DNA from: Nocardioides donggukensis
GTDB lineage: Bacteria > Actinomycetota > Actinomycetes > Propionibacteriales > Nocardioidaceae
DNA length: 64,000 bases
NCBI RefSeq assembly: GCF_014842875.1
Contig: NZ_JACYXZ010000001.1
Coordinates: 868,001-932,000 of the forward strand
Reading direction: 5' to 3'
A model generated the notes under the pieces. It made no database searches and had not been told where the DNA came from. It was given only the letters and a program-made list of their open reading frames with translations. A program made the position numbers and the translations under genes. Numbering within the stretch: the first letter of the stretch is position 1; every line of letters begins with the position of its first letter. Shown piece by piece: positions 7,624-16,890 of this stretch.

Positions 7624-9485
7624 CCACACGCGTGCACCCCGTCGTCACCGAGGTGACCGACCGCATCGCTGAGCGCAGCCGGCCCGCCCGGGCGGCGTAC
7701 CTGGCCCGGATCCGCGAGGCCGGTGACCGTGGCCCGGCCCGCGGCCGGCTGGCCTGCGCCAACCTCGCGCACGGCTTCGCCGCCGCCCCCGAGCCGGGCA
7801 AGCGCGCCCTGCGCGGGAAGACCAAGCCGAACGTCGCGATCGTCTCCGCCTACAACGACATGCTCTCGGCGCACCAGCCGTTCGAGTCCTACCCGCCGGT
7901 GCTCAAGCGGTCGGTGATGCGGGCCGGCGGCATCGCTCAGTTCGCGGGCGGGGTGCCGGCCATGTGCGACGGCATCACCCAGGGCCGCGACGGCATGCAG
8001 CTCTCGCTGTTCAGCCGCGACGTGATCGCGATGTCGACCGCGATCGCGCTCTCCCACGACATGTTCGACGGCGCCCTGATGCTCGGTGTGTGCGACAAGA
8101 TCGTGCCCGGCCTCCTCATCGGCGCCCTGTCGTTCGGCCACCTCCCGACCGTGTTCGTCCCCGCCGGCCCGATGCCCTCGGGCCTGCCGAACGGCGAGAA
8201 GGCCCAGGTCCGGCAGCGGTACGCCGAGGGCAAGGTCGGGCGCGAGGAGCTGCTCGAGGCCGAGGCGGCGTCGTACCACTCGGCCGGCACCTGCACGTTC
8301 TACGGGACCGCGAACTCCAACCAGCTGCTGATGGAGGTGCTCGGCCTGCACCTGCCCGGCTCCTCCTTCGTCAACCCCGGCACCCCGCTGCGCGAGGCGC
8401 TGACCCGGGCCGCCGGGGAGCGGGTCGCGGGGCTGACCGCCCAGGGCGGCGAGTACACCCCCATCGGCGAGGTGGTCGACGAGCGCGCGATCGTCAACGC
8501 CTGCGTCGCGCTCCTCGCCAGCGGCGGCTCCAGCAACCACACGCTGCACCTGGTCGCGATCGCCCGGGCCGCCGGGATCACCCTCACCTGGGCCGACCTC
8601 GCGGACCTGTCGGCGGTCGTCCCGTCGCTGACCCGGATCTACCCCAACGGCCCGGCCGACGTGAACCACTTCCACGCCGCCGGTGGCATCGCCTTCCTGG
8701 TGCACACCCTGCTGCGGGCCGGGCTGCTGCACGAGGACGTCCGGACCGTCGCCGGGCACGGCCTGTGGCGCTACACGACCGAGCCCCGGCTGGTCGGGGG
8801 CGAGCTGGCCTGGGAGGAGGGCCCGAAGCGGAGCCTGGACCTCGACGTGCTCCGCCCGGCCGACGCGCCGTTCTCGGTGGACGGTGGGCTGAAGGTGCTG
8901 ACCGGCCCGCTGGGCACCGGCGTCATCAAGGTCTCCGCCGTCGCCGCCGAGCACCGCACGGTCACCGCGCCGGCCCGGGTCTTCGACGACCAGGCCGACT
9001 TCCTCGCCGCCTTCGAGGCCGGCTCGCTCGACGGCGGCGACCTGGTGGCGGTGATCCGCTACCAGGGGCCGGCCGCGAACGGGATGCCCGAGCTGCACAA
9101 GCTGACCCCGGCGCTCGGCGTGCTCCAGGACCGGGGGCAGCGGGTCGCGCTGGTCACTGACGGCCGGATGTCCGGCGCCTCGGGCAAGATCCCGGCCGCC
9201 ATCCACGTGACCCCCGAGGCCGCGCTCGGCGGGCCGCTGTCGCGGCTGCGGGACGGTGACCTGGTCACGGTCGACGCGGCCGCCGGCCGGCTCGACCTGC
9301 ACGGTGTCGACCTCCACGACCGTGAGCCGCAGGGTCGGGCCCCGCGCGGTGAGGAGTGGGCCGGGACCGGGCGCGAGCTGTTCGCCGCCTTCCGGGCCAC
9401 GGTGGGTGCCTCCGACACCGGCGCCAGCGTCTTCCCCTCCTACGGCGCCGCACCGCAGGAGGTGCCCGTTGTCCAGCCCGTCTGA
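7620..9485 (+). CDS. edd: Phosphogluconate dehydratase
   Basis: It dehydrates 6-phosphogluconate to 2-keto-3-deoxy-6-phosphogluconate. The 621-residue protein belongs to the IlvD/Edd family, with the Fe-S cysteine contexts [16 protein letters not shown] and [16 protein letters not shown] and a C-terminal [18 protein letters not shown] block. The length fits Edd better than IlvD. It overlaps zwf by 4 nt and eda by 17 nt, so the three genes are one transcriptional and translational unit. Confidence 0.95.
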   Translation: MTTRVHPVVTEVTDRIAERSRPARAAYLARIREAGDRGPARGRLACANLAHGFAAAPEPGKRALRGKTKPNVAIVSAYNDMLSAHQPFESYPPVLKRSVMRAGGIAQFAGGVPAMCDGITQGRDGMQLSLFSRDVIAMSTAIALSHDMFDGALMLGVCDKIVPGLLIGALSFGHLPTVFVPAGPMPSGLPNGEKAQVRQRYAEGKVGREELLEAEAASYHSAGTCTFYGTANSNQLLMEVLGLHLPGSSFVNPGTPLREALTRAAGERVAGLTAQGGEYTPIGEVVDERAIVNACVALLASGGSSNHTLHLVAIARAAGITLTWADLADLSAVVPSLTRIYPNGPADVNHFHAAGGIAFLVHTLLRAGLLHEDVRTVAGHGLWRYTTEPRLVGGELAWEEGPKRSLDLDVLRPADAPFSVDGGLKVLTGPLGTGVIKVSAVAAEHRTVTAPARVFDDQADFLAAFEAGSLDGGDLVAVIRYQGPAANGMPELHKLTPALGVLQDRGQRVALVTDGRMSGASGKIPAAIHVTPEAALGGPLSRLRDGDLVTVDAAAGRLDLHGVDLHDREPQGRAPRGEEWAGTGRELFAAFRATVGASDTGASVFPSYGAAPQEVPVVQPV

Positions 9486-10104
9486 GCCCTCGCTGCTCGA
9501 CCGGGTGCCGGTGGTGCCGGTCGTGGTCGTGCACGACCTCGCGGACGCCGTCCCGGTGGCCCGGGCGCTGGTCGCCGGCGGGCTGCCGGTCGTCGAGCTG
9601 ACGCTGCGGACGCCGGTCGCGCTCGAGGCGGTGCGGGCGATCGCCGCCGAGGTGCCGGAGATCCTGGTCGGTGCCGGCACCGTGCTCACCGCCGGCCAGG
9701 CCCACGAGGCCCGGGACGCCGGGGCGCAGTTCCTGGTCTCGCCGGGTGCCACCCCCTCGCTGCTGGCCGGGATGGCCGATACCGGGCTGCCGTACCTGCC
9801 CGGGACCTCGACGGTGTCGGAGGTGCTCGCCGTGCTCGAGACCGGCGTGCGGGAGATGAAGTTCTTCCCCGCGGAGGCGTCGGGCGGGACCGGCTTCCTG
9901 TCGTCGCTGGCGGGTCCGGTGCCGCAGGCGCGGTTCTGCCCGACCGGGGGGATCACGCCGGCGAACGCCGCCGACTACCTGGCGCTGCCCAACGTCGGCT
10001 GCGTCGGCGGCTCCTGGCTCACCCCCCGCGACCTCGTGGCGGCGGGGGAGTGGGGCCGGATCGAGCGGCTCGCCGCCGAGGCGTCCGGGCTGGTCACCGC
10101 CTAG
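9469..10104 (+). CDS. eda: KDPG aldolase (2-keto-3-deoxy-6-phosphogluconate aldolase)
   Basis: It cleaves KDPG to pyruvate and glyceraldehyde 3-phosphate, the last step of the Entner-Doudoroff pathway. The start is TTG at 9469, chosen because AGGAGG lies exactly 6 nt upstream inside the end of edd; there is no nearby ATG. This gives 211 residues, the usual length. E43 (VVELTLRTP) and the Schiff-base lysine K131 (EMKFFPAE) are present, as is the phosphate-binding PTGGI loop. Confidence 0.93.
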   Translation: MSSPSEPSLLDRVPVVPVVVVHDLADAVPVARALVAGGLPVVELTLRTPVALEAVRAIAAEVPEILVGAGTVLTAGQAHEARDAGAQFLVSPGATPSLLAGMADTGLPYLPGTSTVSEVLAVLETGVREMKFFPAEASGGTGFLSSLAGPVPQARFCPTGGITPANAADYLALPNVGCVGGSWLTPRDLVAAGEWGRIERLAAEASGLVTA

Positions 10105-10105
10105 C

Positions 10106-10158
10106 CCGGACGGGTGCCGCTGCCGGGACCGGACGGGTGCCGCCCGGCCCGGACGGGT
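10106..10158. repeat. Short direct repeats after the eda stop
   Basis: CCGGACGGGTGCCGC occurs at 10106-10120 and 10129-10143, and a truncated CCGGACGGGT at 10149-10158. The repeats fill the gap between eda and the convergent FAD-oxidoreductase gene. Confidence 0.7.
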
Positions 10159-10163
10159 CCGCG

Positions 10164-11735
10164 TCAGGCGGAGGCGAGCACGGCTTGGGCGGCGTTGTGG
10201 CCGCCGAGACCCGACACCGCCCCGCCGCGCCGGGCGCCGGAGCCGCAGAGCAGGACCGAGTCCAGGTCGGTGGCCACGCCCCACTGCTGGGCCGGGGTGT
10301 CGAGCCGGGCCCGGTTCGGCGACCACGGCCACTCGAGGTCGCCGTGGAAGATGTGCCCGCCGGGCATGGCGAGGTCCGCCTCCACGTCCTGCGGGACCTT
10401 CGCCTCCAGGCACGGGTTCCCGTCGGCGTCCCGGCTGAGGCAGTCCTCGATCGGCTCGGCGAGGTGCTCGTTGAGCGAGGCGAGGGCCCGGGAGACCGCC
10501 AGCTCCTTGTTGGCCGGGTCGTCGAACAGCGACGCCGGCGTGTGCAGGCCGAAGTAGGTGAACGTGTGACCGGGGTGCCCGCCCAGGATCGAGGGGTCGG
10601 TCAGCGAGTGGCAGTAGATCTCGCCGGGCATCACCGAGGGCACCCGCCCGGCCGCCGCCTCGGCGTACGCCGTCGCGAGCTGGCCGTAGTCCTCGCCGAG
10701 GTGCAGCGTCCCGGCGAAGGCGACCTCGGGGTCGACCCCGGACCTCAGGGCCGGCAGCCGGTCGAGCAGCAGGTTGATCTTCAGCTGCGCGCCCTCGGGC
10801 TTGGTGTCCGGCTCCGGCTCCTCGCCGAGCAGGATCCGCAGCACCCAGGGGGCCACGCCGGAGAGCACGCGCTTCGTGGAGACGCTGTGCGAGCGGGTGC
10901 CGTCGTGCCAGGTGACCTCGGCGCCGTCGTCGCCCGCGTCGATCCGGCTCACCCCGGCGCCGGTGCGCACCTCGGCGCCGGCGTCGGTCGCGGCCCGGAG
11001 CAGGGCGTCGGTCATCGCGCCCATGCCGCCGACCGGGACCCGCCACTCGCCGGTGCCGTTGCCGATCAGGTGGTAGAGGAAACACCGGTTCTGGATCAGC
11101 GACGGGTCGTCGAGGTCGGCGAAGGTGCCGATCAGCCCGTCGGTGGCGACCACCCCGCGGACCGTGTCGTCGGAGAAGCGGCGCTCGACGGCGGCGCCCA
11201 GCGGCTCCCGGACCAGCTCGCGCCAGACGTCGGGGTCGACCCGCTCGGCGAGCTCCCGCTCCATGGGCAGCGGCTCGAGCAGGGTGGGGGCGACCACGCC
11301 GGCCAGTCCCTCGACGTCGCGGTAGAAGCGCTGCCACGCGGCGTACTCCTCGTCGCCGCCGGTGAGCTCGCGGAACGACGCCCGGGTGGCCTCGCCCTCG
11401 GGGCGCTCGACGAGCAGCCCGCCGGAGCGGCCGTCGCGGGTCCAGGGCGTGAACGACGCGGTGGAGCGGGTGCGCAGCTCCACCGCGAGCCCTAGCTCGG
11501 CCATGAGCGCCTCGGGCATCAGCGAGACCAGGTAGGAGTAGCGCGACAGCCGGGCCGGGTGACCGGGGAAGGCCACCGTCGACACGGCCGCGCCGCCGGT
11601 CGTGGGCAGCCGCTCGAGCAGCAGCGTGGAGAGGCCGGCACGAGCGAGGTACGCCGCGGCGGTCAGGCCGTTGTGCCCGCCGCCGACGATCACCACGTCG
11701 TAGCTCGACCGGTCGGGCGCGGTTGCTGAGGTCAT
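10164..11735 (-). CDS. FAD-dependent oxidoreductase, phytoene-desaturase-like
   Basis: The protein has 523 residues. An N-terminal dinucleotide-binding motif VVIVGGGHNGLTAAAYLARAG is followed by the GGAA/V region typical of CrtI-like amine-oxidase-fold proteins. The C-terminal FAD motif is LCGSGARRGGAVSGLGGHNAA. It matches the PYROXD2/CrtI-related family of uncertain substrate; no carotenoid genes are adjacent, so a role in carotenoid synthesis is not supported. TAGCGT ending 6 nt before the ATG suggests a leaderless mRNA. Confidence 0.8.
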   Translation of the reverse strand: MTSATAPDRSSYDVVIVGGGHNGLTAAAYLARAGLSTLLLERLPTTGGAAVSTVAFPGHPARLSRYSYLVSLMPEALMAELGLAVELRTRSTASFTPWTRDGRSGGLLVERPEGEATRASFRELTGGDEEYAAWQRFYRDVEGLAGVVAPTLLEPLPMERELAERVDPDVWRELVREPLGAAVERRFSDDTVRGVVATDGLIGTFADLDDPSLIQNRCFLYHLIGNGTGEWRVPVGGMGAMTDALLRAATDAGAEVRTGAGVSRIDAGDDGAEVTWHDGTRSHSVSTKRVLSGVAPWVLRILLGEEPEPDTKPEGAQLKINLLLDRLPALRSGVDPEVAFAGTLHLGEDYGQLATAYAEAAAGRVPSVMPGEIYCHSLTDPSILGGHPGHTFTYFGLHTPASLFDDPANKELAVSRALASLNEHLAEPIEDCLSRDADGNPCLEAKVPQDVEADLAMPGGHIFHGDLEWPWSPNRARLDTPAQQWGVATDLDSVLLCGSGARRGGAVSGLGGHNAAQAVLASA

Positions 11736-11773
11736 GGCAGCACGCTATCGGTCGTCGGGGAGCCGTCGCCCGA

Positions 11774-11925
11774 GACGGTCGTCCGGTGGTTGGGGAGGTC
11801 GCTCTGCGACGGTCGTCCGGTGGTTGGGGAGGTCGCTCTGCGACCGTCGCCCGGTGGTTGAGGAGGTCGCTCTGCGACCGTCGCCCGGTGGTTGAGGAGG
11901 TCGCTCTGCGACCGTCTCGAAACCC
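11774..11925. repeat. Four tandem copies of a 34-bp REP-like repeat
   Basis: Units begin at 11774, 11808, 11842 and 11876, with a partial fifth to about 11925. Units 1-2 and units 3-4 form two identical pairs that differ from each other at three positions. Each unit contains the small hairpin GTCGC-TCT-GCGAC. The outer flanks (GGTTGAGG and TCGAAACC) would close a longer imperfect stem. The array lies between two divergent genes and has no spacers. Confidence 0.85.
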
Positions 11926-11960
11926 GGGAATGGCCACCCCGGACGTGGTGTTCTTCTCCC

Positions 11961-12911
11961 ATGCCCGCGATCACCGTCGACGACCTCACCGTCCTGCCCC
12001 GGCTCACCGCCCCCGGCCTCGGCGACGTGCCGCGGCCGGTGTGGCAGGTGAGCACCGCGCCCACCGGCTACGAGGGCGAGGGCTTCCCGGTCCGCCGCGC
12101 GTTCGCCGGCGTCGACCTGGCCCACCTCGACCCGTTCATCATGATGGACCAGATGGGCGAGGTGGACTACGCGCCGGGCGAGCCCAAGGGCACCTCCTGG
12201 CACCCGCACCGCGGGTTCGAGACGGTCACCTACATCATGGACGGCCAGTTCGACCACCAGGACAGCCACGGCGGCGGCGGCACGATCACCAACGGCGACA
12301 CCCAGTGGATGACCGCAGGCAGCGGCATCCTGCACATCGAGGCGCCGCCGGAGTGGCTGGTGCAGAAGGGCGGCCTCTTCCACGGGATCCAGCTCTGGGT
12401 GAACCTGCCGAGCGACGCCAAGCTGTCCGCGCCCCGCTACCAGGACATCCGGGCCCGCGAGGTCACCCTCGCCACCTCCCAGGACGCCGGCGCGCTGGTG
12501 CGCGTCATCGCCGGCGAGGTGGACGGGCACGGCGGCCCCGGGGCGACGTACACACCGATGTCGCTGGTGCACGCGACCGTCGAGCCGGGCGCCCGGCTCG
12601 AGCTGCCGTGGCCGGTCGAGTTCAACGCGCTCGTCTACGTGCTGTCCGGGCGGGGGACCGTCGGCACGGACGGCCGCCCGGTCGAGACCGGCCAGGCGGC
12701 CGTGCTCGGGGCGGGGGACTACCTCACCGTGGCCGGGGGCGAGCGCCAGGACAGCCGGACTCCGGCCCTGGACGTGGTCGTCGTCGGCGGACGCCCGATC
12801 CGGGAGCCGCTGGCGTGGGCCGGTCCGTTCGTGATGAACACCAAGGCCGAGGTGCTGGCGGCGTACGAGGACTTCCAGAAGGGCCGGTTCGGGCACATCC
12901 CGGCCGGCTGA
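11961..12911 (+). CDS. Pirin family protein
   Basis: This 316-residue bicupin protein carries the pirin metal ligands H81 and H83 (WHPHRGFETVTY), H125 and E127 (GILHIEAPPE). Bacterial pirins are iron-containing; some are quercetinases and others bind partner enzymes. The substrate cannot be told from sequence. The ATG at 11961 is used because upstream in-frame codons fall in the 34-bp repeat array. Confidence 0.88.
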   Translation: MPAITVDDLTVLPRLTAPGLGDVPRPVWQVSTAPTGYEGEGFPVRRAFAGVDLAHLDPFIMMDQMGEVDYAPGEPKGTSWHPHRGFETVTYIMDGQFDHQDSHGGGGTITNGDTQWMTAGSGILHIEAPPEWLVQKGGLFHGIQLWVNLPSDAKLSAPRYQDIRAREVTLATSQDAGALVRVIAGEVDGHGGPGATYTPMSLVHATVEPGARLELPWPVEFNALVYVLSGRGTVGTDGRPVETGQAAVLGAGDYLTVAGGERQDSRTPALDVVVVGGRPIREPLAWAGPFVMNTKAEVLAAYEDFQKGRFGHIPAG

Positions 12912-12936
12912 GCGCGGCACCGGTCGCGCGAGGCGG

Positions 12937-13206
12937 TCAGTGCTCGCGCAGCGCCTCGATGAGCTCGGACTTGTCCATCGAGGAGCGGCCCTCGATGTCG
13001 AGCTCGGCGGCCCGCTCGTGCAACTGGTCGACGGTCCACTCCTCGTAGGCCGGCGAGGAGCCTCCGCGGCTGCCGACCTCGCTGCGGCCCTCGTTGGCCG
13101 CGGCGTTGGCGATCCGCGCTGACTTCTCCTTGCTGTTGCCCTCGTCGCGGAGCTTCTCGTACAGCTCGTCGTCCTTGACGCTGGGGCCCGGCTTGCGCTC
13201 CGGCAC
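12937..13206 (-). CDS. Small Rho_N/SAP-like protein (89 aa)
   Basis: The start is GTG at 13206, fixed by AGGAG 5 nt upstream. The N-terminal half is Lys/Glu-rich (DDELYEKLRDEGNSKEKSARIANAAANEGRSEVG). The C-terminal half (about 50-89) looks like a Rho N-terminal or SAP-type helix-extension-helix domain (WTVDQLHERAAELDIEGRSSM then ELIEALREH). Such proteins are common and uncharacterised in actinobacteria; nucleic-acid binding is inferred. Confidence 0.75.
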   Translation of the reverse strand: MPERKPGPSVKDDELYEKLRDEGNSKEKSARIANAAANEGRSEVGSRGGSSPAYEEWTVDQLHERAAELDIEGRSSMDKSELIEALREH

Positions 13207-13272
13207 GGCTGCTCCTCTCGCTGGGGTGCTGACCTGCCCGGAGCGGTACCCGTGAGGACACCCGGACAAACG

Positions 13273-13314
13273 CATCGGGCCCCTGCCTGCGTCGCGCAGA
13301 TCAGGGGCCCGATG
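13273..13314 (-). terminator. Terminator of tRNA-His
   Basis: A perfect 13-bp stem (CATCGGGCCCCTG at 13273-13285 with 13302-13314) closes a 16-nt loop, 5 nt beyond the CCA end of the tRNA. It has no U-run, as is usual in high-GC actinobacteria. Confidence 0.75.
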
Positions 13315-13318
13315 ACCA

Positions 13319-13394
13319 TGGGGTGAGTAACGGGACTTGAACCCGCGACATCCGCCACCACAAGGCGGCGCTCTACCAGCTGAGCTATACCCAC
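13319..13394 (-). tRNA. tRNA-His (anticodon GTG)
   Basis: The cloverleaf folds with a 7-bp acceptor stem (one G-U pair), D-arm GCTC/GAGC, anticodon stem CCGCC/GGCGG around TTGTGGT, and T-arm GCGGG-TTCAAGT-CCCGT. The 3' CCA is encoded. A G at 13395 could provide the G-1 that histidyl-tRNA synthetase recognises opposite discriminator C73. Confidence 0.95.
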
Positions 13395-13443
13395 CACGAA
13401 TCCGGCGTCGGAAACGCCGGACCGGAGAAGATTGTAGCCGTAG

Positions 13444-14100
13444 TCAGGGGGTCTCTTGCGAATCGGGGGCCGGGGTGGGCCGATCCGGGTCGCCGAGGCC
13501 GGTGAGGGCGCCGCCGTGCCGCTCGGCGATCCCGCGGGCGGTCAGGCCGTCCGGGCCGGGGGAGGGCACGAAGACCGCCTCGCGGTAGTACCGCAGCTCC
13601 TCGATGCTCTCCTGGATGTCGGCCAGCGCCCGGTGGTTGCCGCGCTTGGACGGGGCGGAGTAGTAGGCCTTGGGGAACCACCGCCGGGACAGCTCCTTGA
13701 TCGAGGAGACGTCGACGATCCGGTAGTGCAGGAAGGACTCGAGGTCGGGCATGTCGCGGGCCAGGAAGGCCCGGTCGGTGGCGACCGTGTTGCCCGCCAG
13801 CGGCGGCCGGGAGCCGTCCGGGCAGTGCTGCTTGACGTAGGCCAGCACCTGCTCCTCCGCGTCGGCCATCGTGAGGCCGTCGGCCAGCTCGTCGAGCAGG
13901 CCCGAGGTCACGTGCATCTCGCGGACGAAGTCGTTCATCTGCTCGATCGCCTCGGCCGGGGGCTTGACGATGAGGTCGATGCCCTCGCCGAGCACGTTGA
14001 GGTCGAAGTCGGTGACCAGCGCCGCCACCTCGATCAGCGCGTCGTTCACCAGGTCGAGGCCGGTCATCTCGCAGTCGATCCACACCAGTCGGTCGTTCAC
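13444..14100 (-). CDS. orn: Oligoribonuclease
   Basis: This DEDDh 3'-5' exonuclease degrades 2-5-nt RNA and pGpG. With the GTG start at 14100 it has 218 residues; residues D9 and E11 ([10 protein letters not shown]) begin the active site, and GNHRALADI supplies the catalytic His and last Asp. The start is supported by TAGGGT ending 7 nt upstream and by the family's usual beginning [14 protein letters not shown]; an upstream TTG at 14130 is less likely. Confidence 0.95.
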   Translation of the reverse strand: MNDRLVWIDCEMTGLDLVNDALIEVAALVTDFDLNVLGEGIDLIVKPPAEAIEQMNDFVREMHVTSGLLDELADGLTMADAEEQVLAYVKQHCPDGSRPPLAGNTVATDRAFLARDMPDLESFLHYRIVDVSSIKELSRRWFPKAYYSAPSKRGNHRALADIQESIEELRYYREAVFVPSPGPDGLTARGIAERHGGALTGLGDPDRPTPAPDSQETP

Positions 14101-14107
14101 ACCCGCG

Positions 14108-14153
14108 ACCCTACTTCGTCGTTCAGACAAGTCTCAGGGTGCCTGTCTAGGCT
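14108..14153. promoter_or_regulatory. Divergent leaderless promoters of orn and the MauE-like gene
   Basis: TAGGGT (minus strand, 14113-14108) ends 7 nt before the orn GTG. TAGGCT (plus strand, 14148-14153) ends 7 nt before the MauE-like GTG. Both fit a -10 element placed so that transcription starts at or next to the start codon. Confidence 0.5.
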
Positions 14154-14160
14154 CCCGTCC

Positions 14161-14667
14161 GTGCTGGGTCGACTGCTCCCCTGGGTGGGGATCGTGCTGC
14201 GCCTCGTCGTCGGCGGGGTCTGGATCGTCGCCGGCGCGCTCAAGCTGCCGGACCCGGCGGCCAGCGTGCGGGCCGTGCGCGCCTACGAGCTGCTCCCCGA
14301 GGCCGTGGTCCCCGCAGTGGGCCACCTGCTGCCCGTGGTCGAGGTGGTGGTGGGCGCCTGCCTTGTCGCCGGGGTGCTGGTCCGGGCGAACGCCGTGGTG
14401 TCGGTGCTGCTGTTCGCGGCCTTCGTCGTCGGCATCGCGTCCGCCTGGGCGCGCGGCCTCCAGATCGACTGCGGCTGCTTCGGCGGAGGCGGCTTCGAGG
14501 CCGGCGCCGCCGAGGAGTACCCGTTCGAGATCGCCCGTGACGTCGCGCTGCTGCTCGCCTCGGCGTACCTCGTGTGGCGCCCGCGCAGCCGCTGGGCCGT
14601 CGACGCCTGGCTGTTCCCGGCCCCCCGCGCCGCGGTGGCCGACGAGAAGGAGACGATGGAGTCATGA
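14161..14667 (+). CDS. MauE/DoxX-like integral membrane protein
   Basis: This 168-residue protein with about four membrane spans has the motif IDCGCFGGG between spans 3 and 4, as in MauE-type proteins that support disulfide chemistry with a thioredoxin-fold partner. The start is GTG 14161 (TAGGCT 7 nt upstream). Its stop overlaps the DsbA-like gene as ATGA, which fits a membrane/thiol-oxidase pair for exported proteins. The cognate electron acceptor is unknown. Confidence 0.82.
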   Translation: MLGRLLPWVGIVLRLVVGGVWIVAGALKLPDPAASVRAVRAYELLPEAVVPAVGHLLPVVEVVVGACLVAGVLVRANAVVSVLLFAAFVVGIASAWARGLQIDCGCFGGGGFEAGAAEEYPFEIARDVALLLASAYLVWRPRSRWAVDAWLFPAPRAAVADEKETMES

Positions 14668-15455
14668 GCAAGAAGTCCGCCCGGCAGAAGCCGTCCCAGC
14701 CGAGGTCCGGCACGCCGAAGGGCGGTCGCCAGTCCGCGGCCGCCAAGGCCGCGGCCCTGCGCGCGCAGCAGGAGCAGCAGGAGCGGCGCCGCCGGATGTA
14801 CGTCGTCGGCGGGGTCGCCGCGCTGCTCGCGATCATCGTGCTGGGCGGCTACCTCCTCCAGTCGCTCGGCGACACCTCGGGCGAGGAGGCCACCCCACCT
14901 GCCGGGGTCACCGACGGGTACGGCGTCGTGGTCGGCGAGGCCTCGGCACCCACGACGGTGCAGGTCTACGAGGACTTCCTCTGCCCGGTCTGCGGCGTCT
15001 TCGAGGAGGCGACCGCCGAGCAGCTGGCCGAGGCCGTCGACGCCGGCCGGATCCGGGTCGACTACCGGATGGTCGCCTTCCTCGACGGTCAGTCCAGCGA
15101 CGACTACTCCACCCGGGCCGCCAACGCCGCCGCCGTGGTCCTCGACGCGGCCGGGCCGGAGGTGTTCCGGGAGTTCCACGACGCGCTCTTCGCCGAGCAG
15201 CCCGCCGAGGGCGGCGCCGGCCTCTCCGACGACCGGCTGGTCGAGCTGGCCGTCGAGGCGGGCGCCGAGGAGGACGCGGTGCGGCCCGGGATCGAGGACC
15301 GGGCCTTCGAGCAGTGGACGAGGAACGCGACCGACGCGATGTCGCAGGCCGGGGTCCGCGGGACGCCCACCGTGTTCGTGGACGGCGAGCAGGTCGAGGG
15401 CGAGTCGCTCCAGGCGATCGTCGACGCGACGCTCGCGGTCGCGGCGGGGGAGTAG
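14664..15455 (+). CDS. Membrane-anchored DsbA-like thiol-disulfide oxidoreductase
   Basis: The protein has 263 residues: a basic, Gln-rich cytoplasmic N-terminus (1-44), one membrane span (about 46-66), then an extracytoplasmic thioredoxin fold of the DsbA/DSBA_thioredoxin_4 type. The redox motif CPVC is at 107-110 and the cis-Pro loop is RGTPTVFVDG. It is coupled to the MauE-like gene upstream. It probably forms or isomerises disulfides outside the membrane. Confidence 0.88.
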   Translation: MSKKSARQKPSQPRSGTPKGGRQSAAAKAAALRAQQEQQERRRRMYVVGGVAALLAIIVLGGYLLQSLGDTSGEEATPPAGVTDGYGVVVGEASAPTTVQVYEDFLCPVCGVFEEATAEQLAEAVDAGRIRVDYRMVAFLDGQSSDDYSTRAANAAAVVLDAAGPEVFREFHDALFAEQPAEGGAGLSDDRLVELAVEAGAEEDAVRPGIEDRAFEQWTRNATDAMSQAGVRGTPTVFVDGEQVEGESLQAIVDATLAVAAGE

Positions 15456-15457
15456 GC

Positions 15458-15727
15458 GTGCAGGTCGAGCAGGTCCAGCGCTGGGTCATGTCGGCGCTGG
15501 TCATGGTCACCGGGCTGATCTTCGCCGGCGGGTTGTGCTTCCTCGCCGGCGCGACCGACGGCGCCCAGCCGGGCGCCCGGCCCGGCCTCCTGGTCATCGC
15601 GGCCGCCGTCGGGCTGCTCACGATGGTCGGCGCCCGGTTGATCCACCTGTCGCGGCCGGTGTCGCCGTGGCTGCTGGTCGGACTGCTGCCGGCGCTGGTC
15701 GGCTGGTGGTGGCTCTACCTGCGCTGA
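15458..15727 (+). CDS. Small three-span membrane protein (89 aa)
   Basis: I do not recognise a named family. The GTG at 15458 is 2 nt after the DsbA-like stop and has GGGGGAG just upstream. Three hydrophobic segments fill the protein (about 12-32, 42-62, 68-88), ending GWWWLYLR. It is the third gene of the MauE-DsbA operon, so a role with that redox pair is possible. Confidence 0.7.
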   Translation: MQVEQVQRWVMSALVMVTGLIFAGGLCFLAGATDGAQPGARPGLLVIAAAVGLLTMVGARLIHLSRPVSPWLLVGLLPALVGWWWLYLR

Positions 15728-15737
15728 GGCGCTGAAA

Positions 15738-15766
15738 GGCCCCGCAATCTCATACATCGCGGGGCC
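15738..15766 (+). terminator. Terminator after the MauE-DsbA operon
   Basis: GGCCCCGC (15738-15745) pairs perfectly with GCGGGGCC (15759-15766) across a 13-nt A/T-rich loop, 10 nt after the last stop codon. Confidence 0.65.
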
Positions 15767-15830
15767 ACTGACCACGATGCGGCCTCGAGGCTTTCGTTCC
15801 CGGCAGGACACGCTGGCAGACTGCCTCCTC

Positions 15831-16874
15831 GTGACTGAGACCCACGACGCCACCGGCTCCCTGTCCTCGTTCATCGCCGGCCTGCCCAAGGCCGAGCTGC
15901 ACGTCCACCACGTCGGCTCCGCCTCCCCGCGCATCGTCGCGGAGCTGGCCGAGCGGCACCCGGGCGTCGTACCCAGTGATCCGGAGGCGCTGCGGGAGTT
16001 CTTCGAGTTCCGCGACTTCGCGCACTTCATCGAGGTCTACCTGGCGGTGGTCGACCTGGTCCGCACCCCCGAGGACGTCAACCTGCTGACCTACGAGGTG
16101 GCCCGCGAGATGGCCACCGGCCAGCAGGTCCGCTACGCCGAGCTCACCTGCACGCCGTTCACGTCCGTGGCGGCCGGGGTGCCGATCGAGGCCTACACGG
16201 AGGCGATCGAGCAGGCCCGCCGCGACGCCGAGCGGGACTTCGGGCTGGTGCTGCGCTGGATCTACGACATCCCGGGCGAGAGCGGGCTGCCGGCGGCCGA
16301 CGCGACCCTCGACTACGCCCTCCACCACGCCGGCGACGGGCTGGTCGGCTTCGGTCTCGGCGGCCCGGAGATCGGCGTGCCGCGGCCGCAGTTCCAGCCG
16401 CACTTCGACGCCGCCCGGGCCGCGGGCCTGCGCAGCGTCCCGCACGCGGGAGAGACCACCGGCCCCGAGACCGTGTGGCACGCGCTGCGGCTGCTGGGCG
16501 CGGAGCGGATCGGGCACGGCACCACCGCCGTGCAGGACCCGGAGCTGCTGGCGCACCTGGCCGCCGAGCAGGTCCCGCTGGAGGTCTGCCCGTCCTCGAA
16601 CGTCGCCACCCGCGCCGTCGCGACCCTCGCCGATCACCCGCTGCGGGCCTTCCGGGACGCGGGCGTGCTGGTCACGATCAACTCCGACGACCCGCCGATG
16701 TTCGGCACCACGCTGAACCGGGAGTACGAGATCGCCGCGGACCTGCTCGACCTCGATGCCTCGGGGGTCGTCGACCTGGCCCGGGCCGCGGTCACCGCCT
16801 CCTTCGCGCCGGCCGCGGTCCGCGACGAGCTGGCGGCCGAGATCACGTCGTACGCCGAGGGCGCGGGGCTGTAG
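15831..16874 (+). CDS. add: Adenosine deaminase family protein
   Basis: This TIM-barrel metallohydrolase (347 residues) hydrolytically deaminates adenosine or a related nucleoside. Metal and catalytic motifs are AELHVHHVG, PHAGET, RIGHGT, LEVCPSSN and TINSDDPPMF. The first motif reads HVHHVG where typical Add has HxHLDG, so substrate preference may differ. The GTG at 15831 is chosen over ATG 15777 because the family starts near the PKAELH strand and CAGACT lies 8 nt upstream. Confidence 0.85.
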   Translation: MTETHDATGSLSSFIAGLPKAELHVHHVGSASPRIVAELAERHPGVVPSDPEALREFFEFRDFAHFIEVYLAVVDLVRTPEDVNLLTYEVAREMATGQQVRYAELTCTPFTSVAAGVPIEAYTEAIEQARRDAERDFGLVLRWIYDIPGESGLPAADATLDYALHHAGDGLVGFGLGGPEIGVPRPQFQPHFDAARAAGLRSVPHAGETTGPETVWHALRLLGAERIGHGTTAVQDPELLAHLAAEQVPLEVCPSSNVATRAVATLADHPLRAFRDAGVLVTINSDDPPMFGTTLNREYEIAADLLDLDASGVVDLARAAVTASFAPAAVRDELAAEITSYAEGAGL

Positions 16875-16890
16875 CGGCGCCCCCTCGCCG

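Noticed and set aside
7539..9956. Very long minus-strand ORF opposite edd
   Set aside because: It is antisense to strongly supported zwf/edd/eda genes. Its Gly/Arg/Asp-rich translation is typical of a high-GC shadow frame.
10164..11735. Carotenoid biosynthesis gene crtI
   Set aside because: It has CrtI-like fold only. No phytoene synthase or other carotenoid gene is nearby, and it fits the PYROXD2-like branch better.
11774..11925. CRISPR array
   Set aside because: The 34-bp units are directly adjacent with no spacers, and there are no cas genes in the window.
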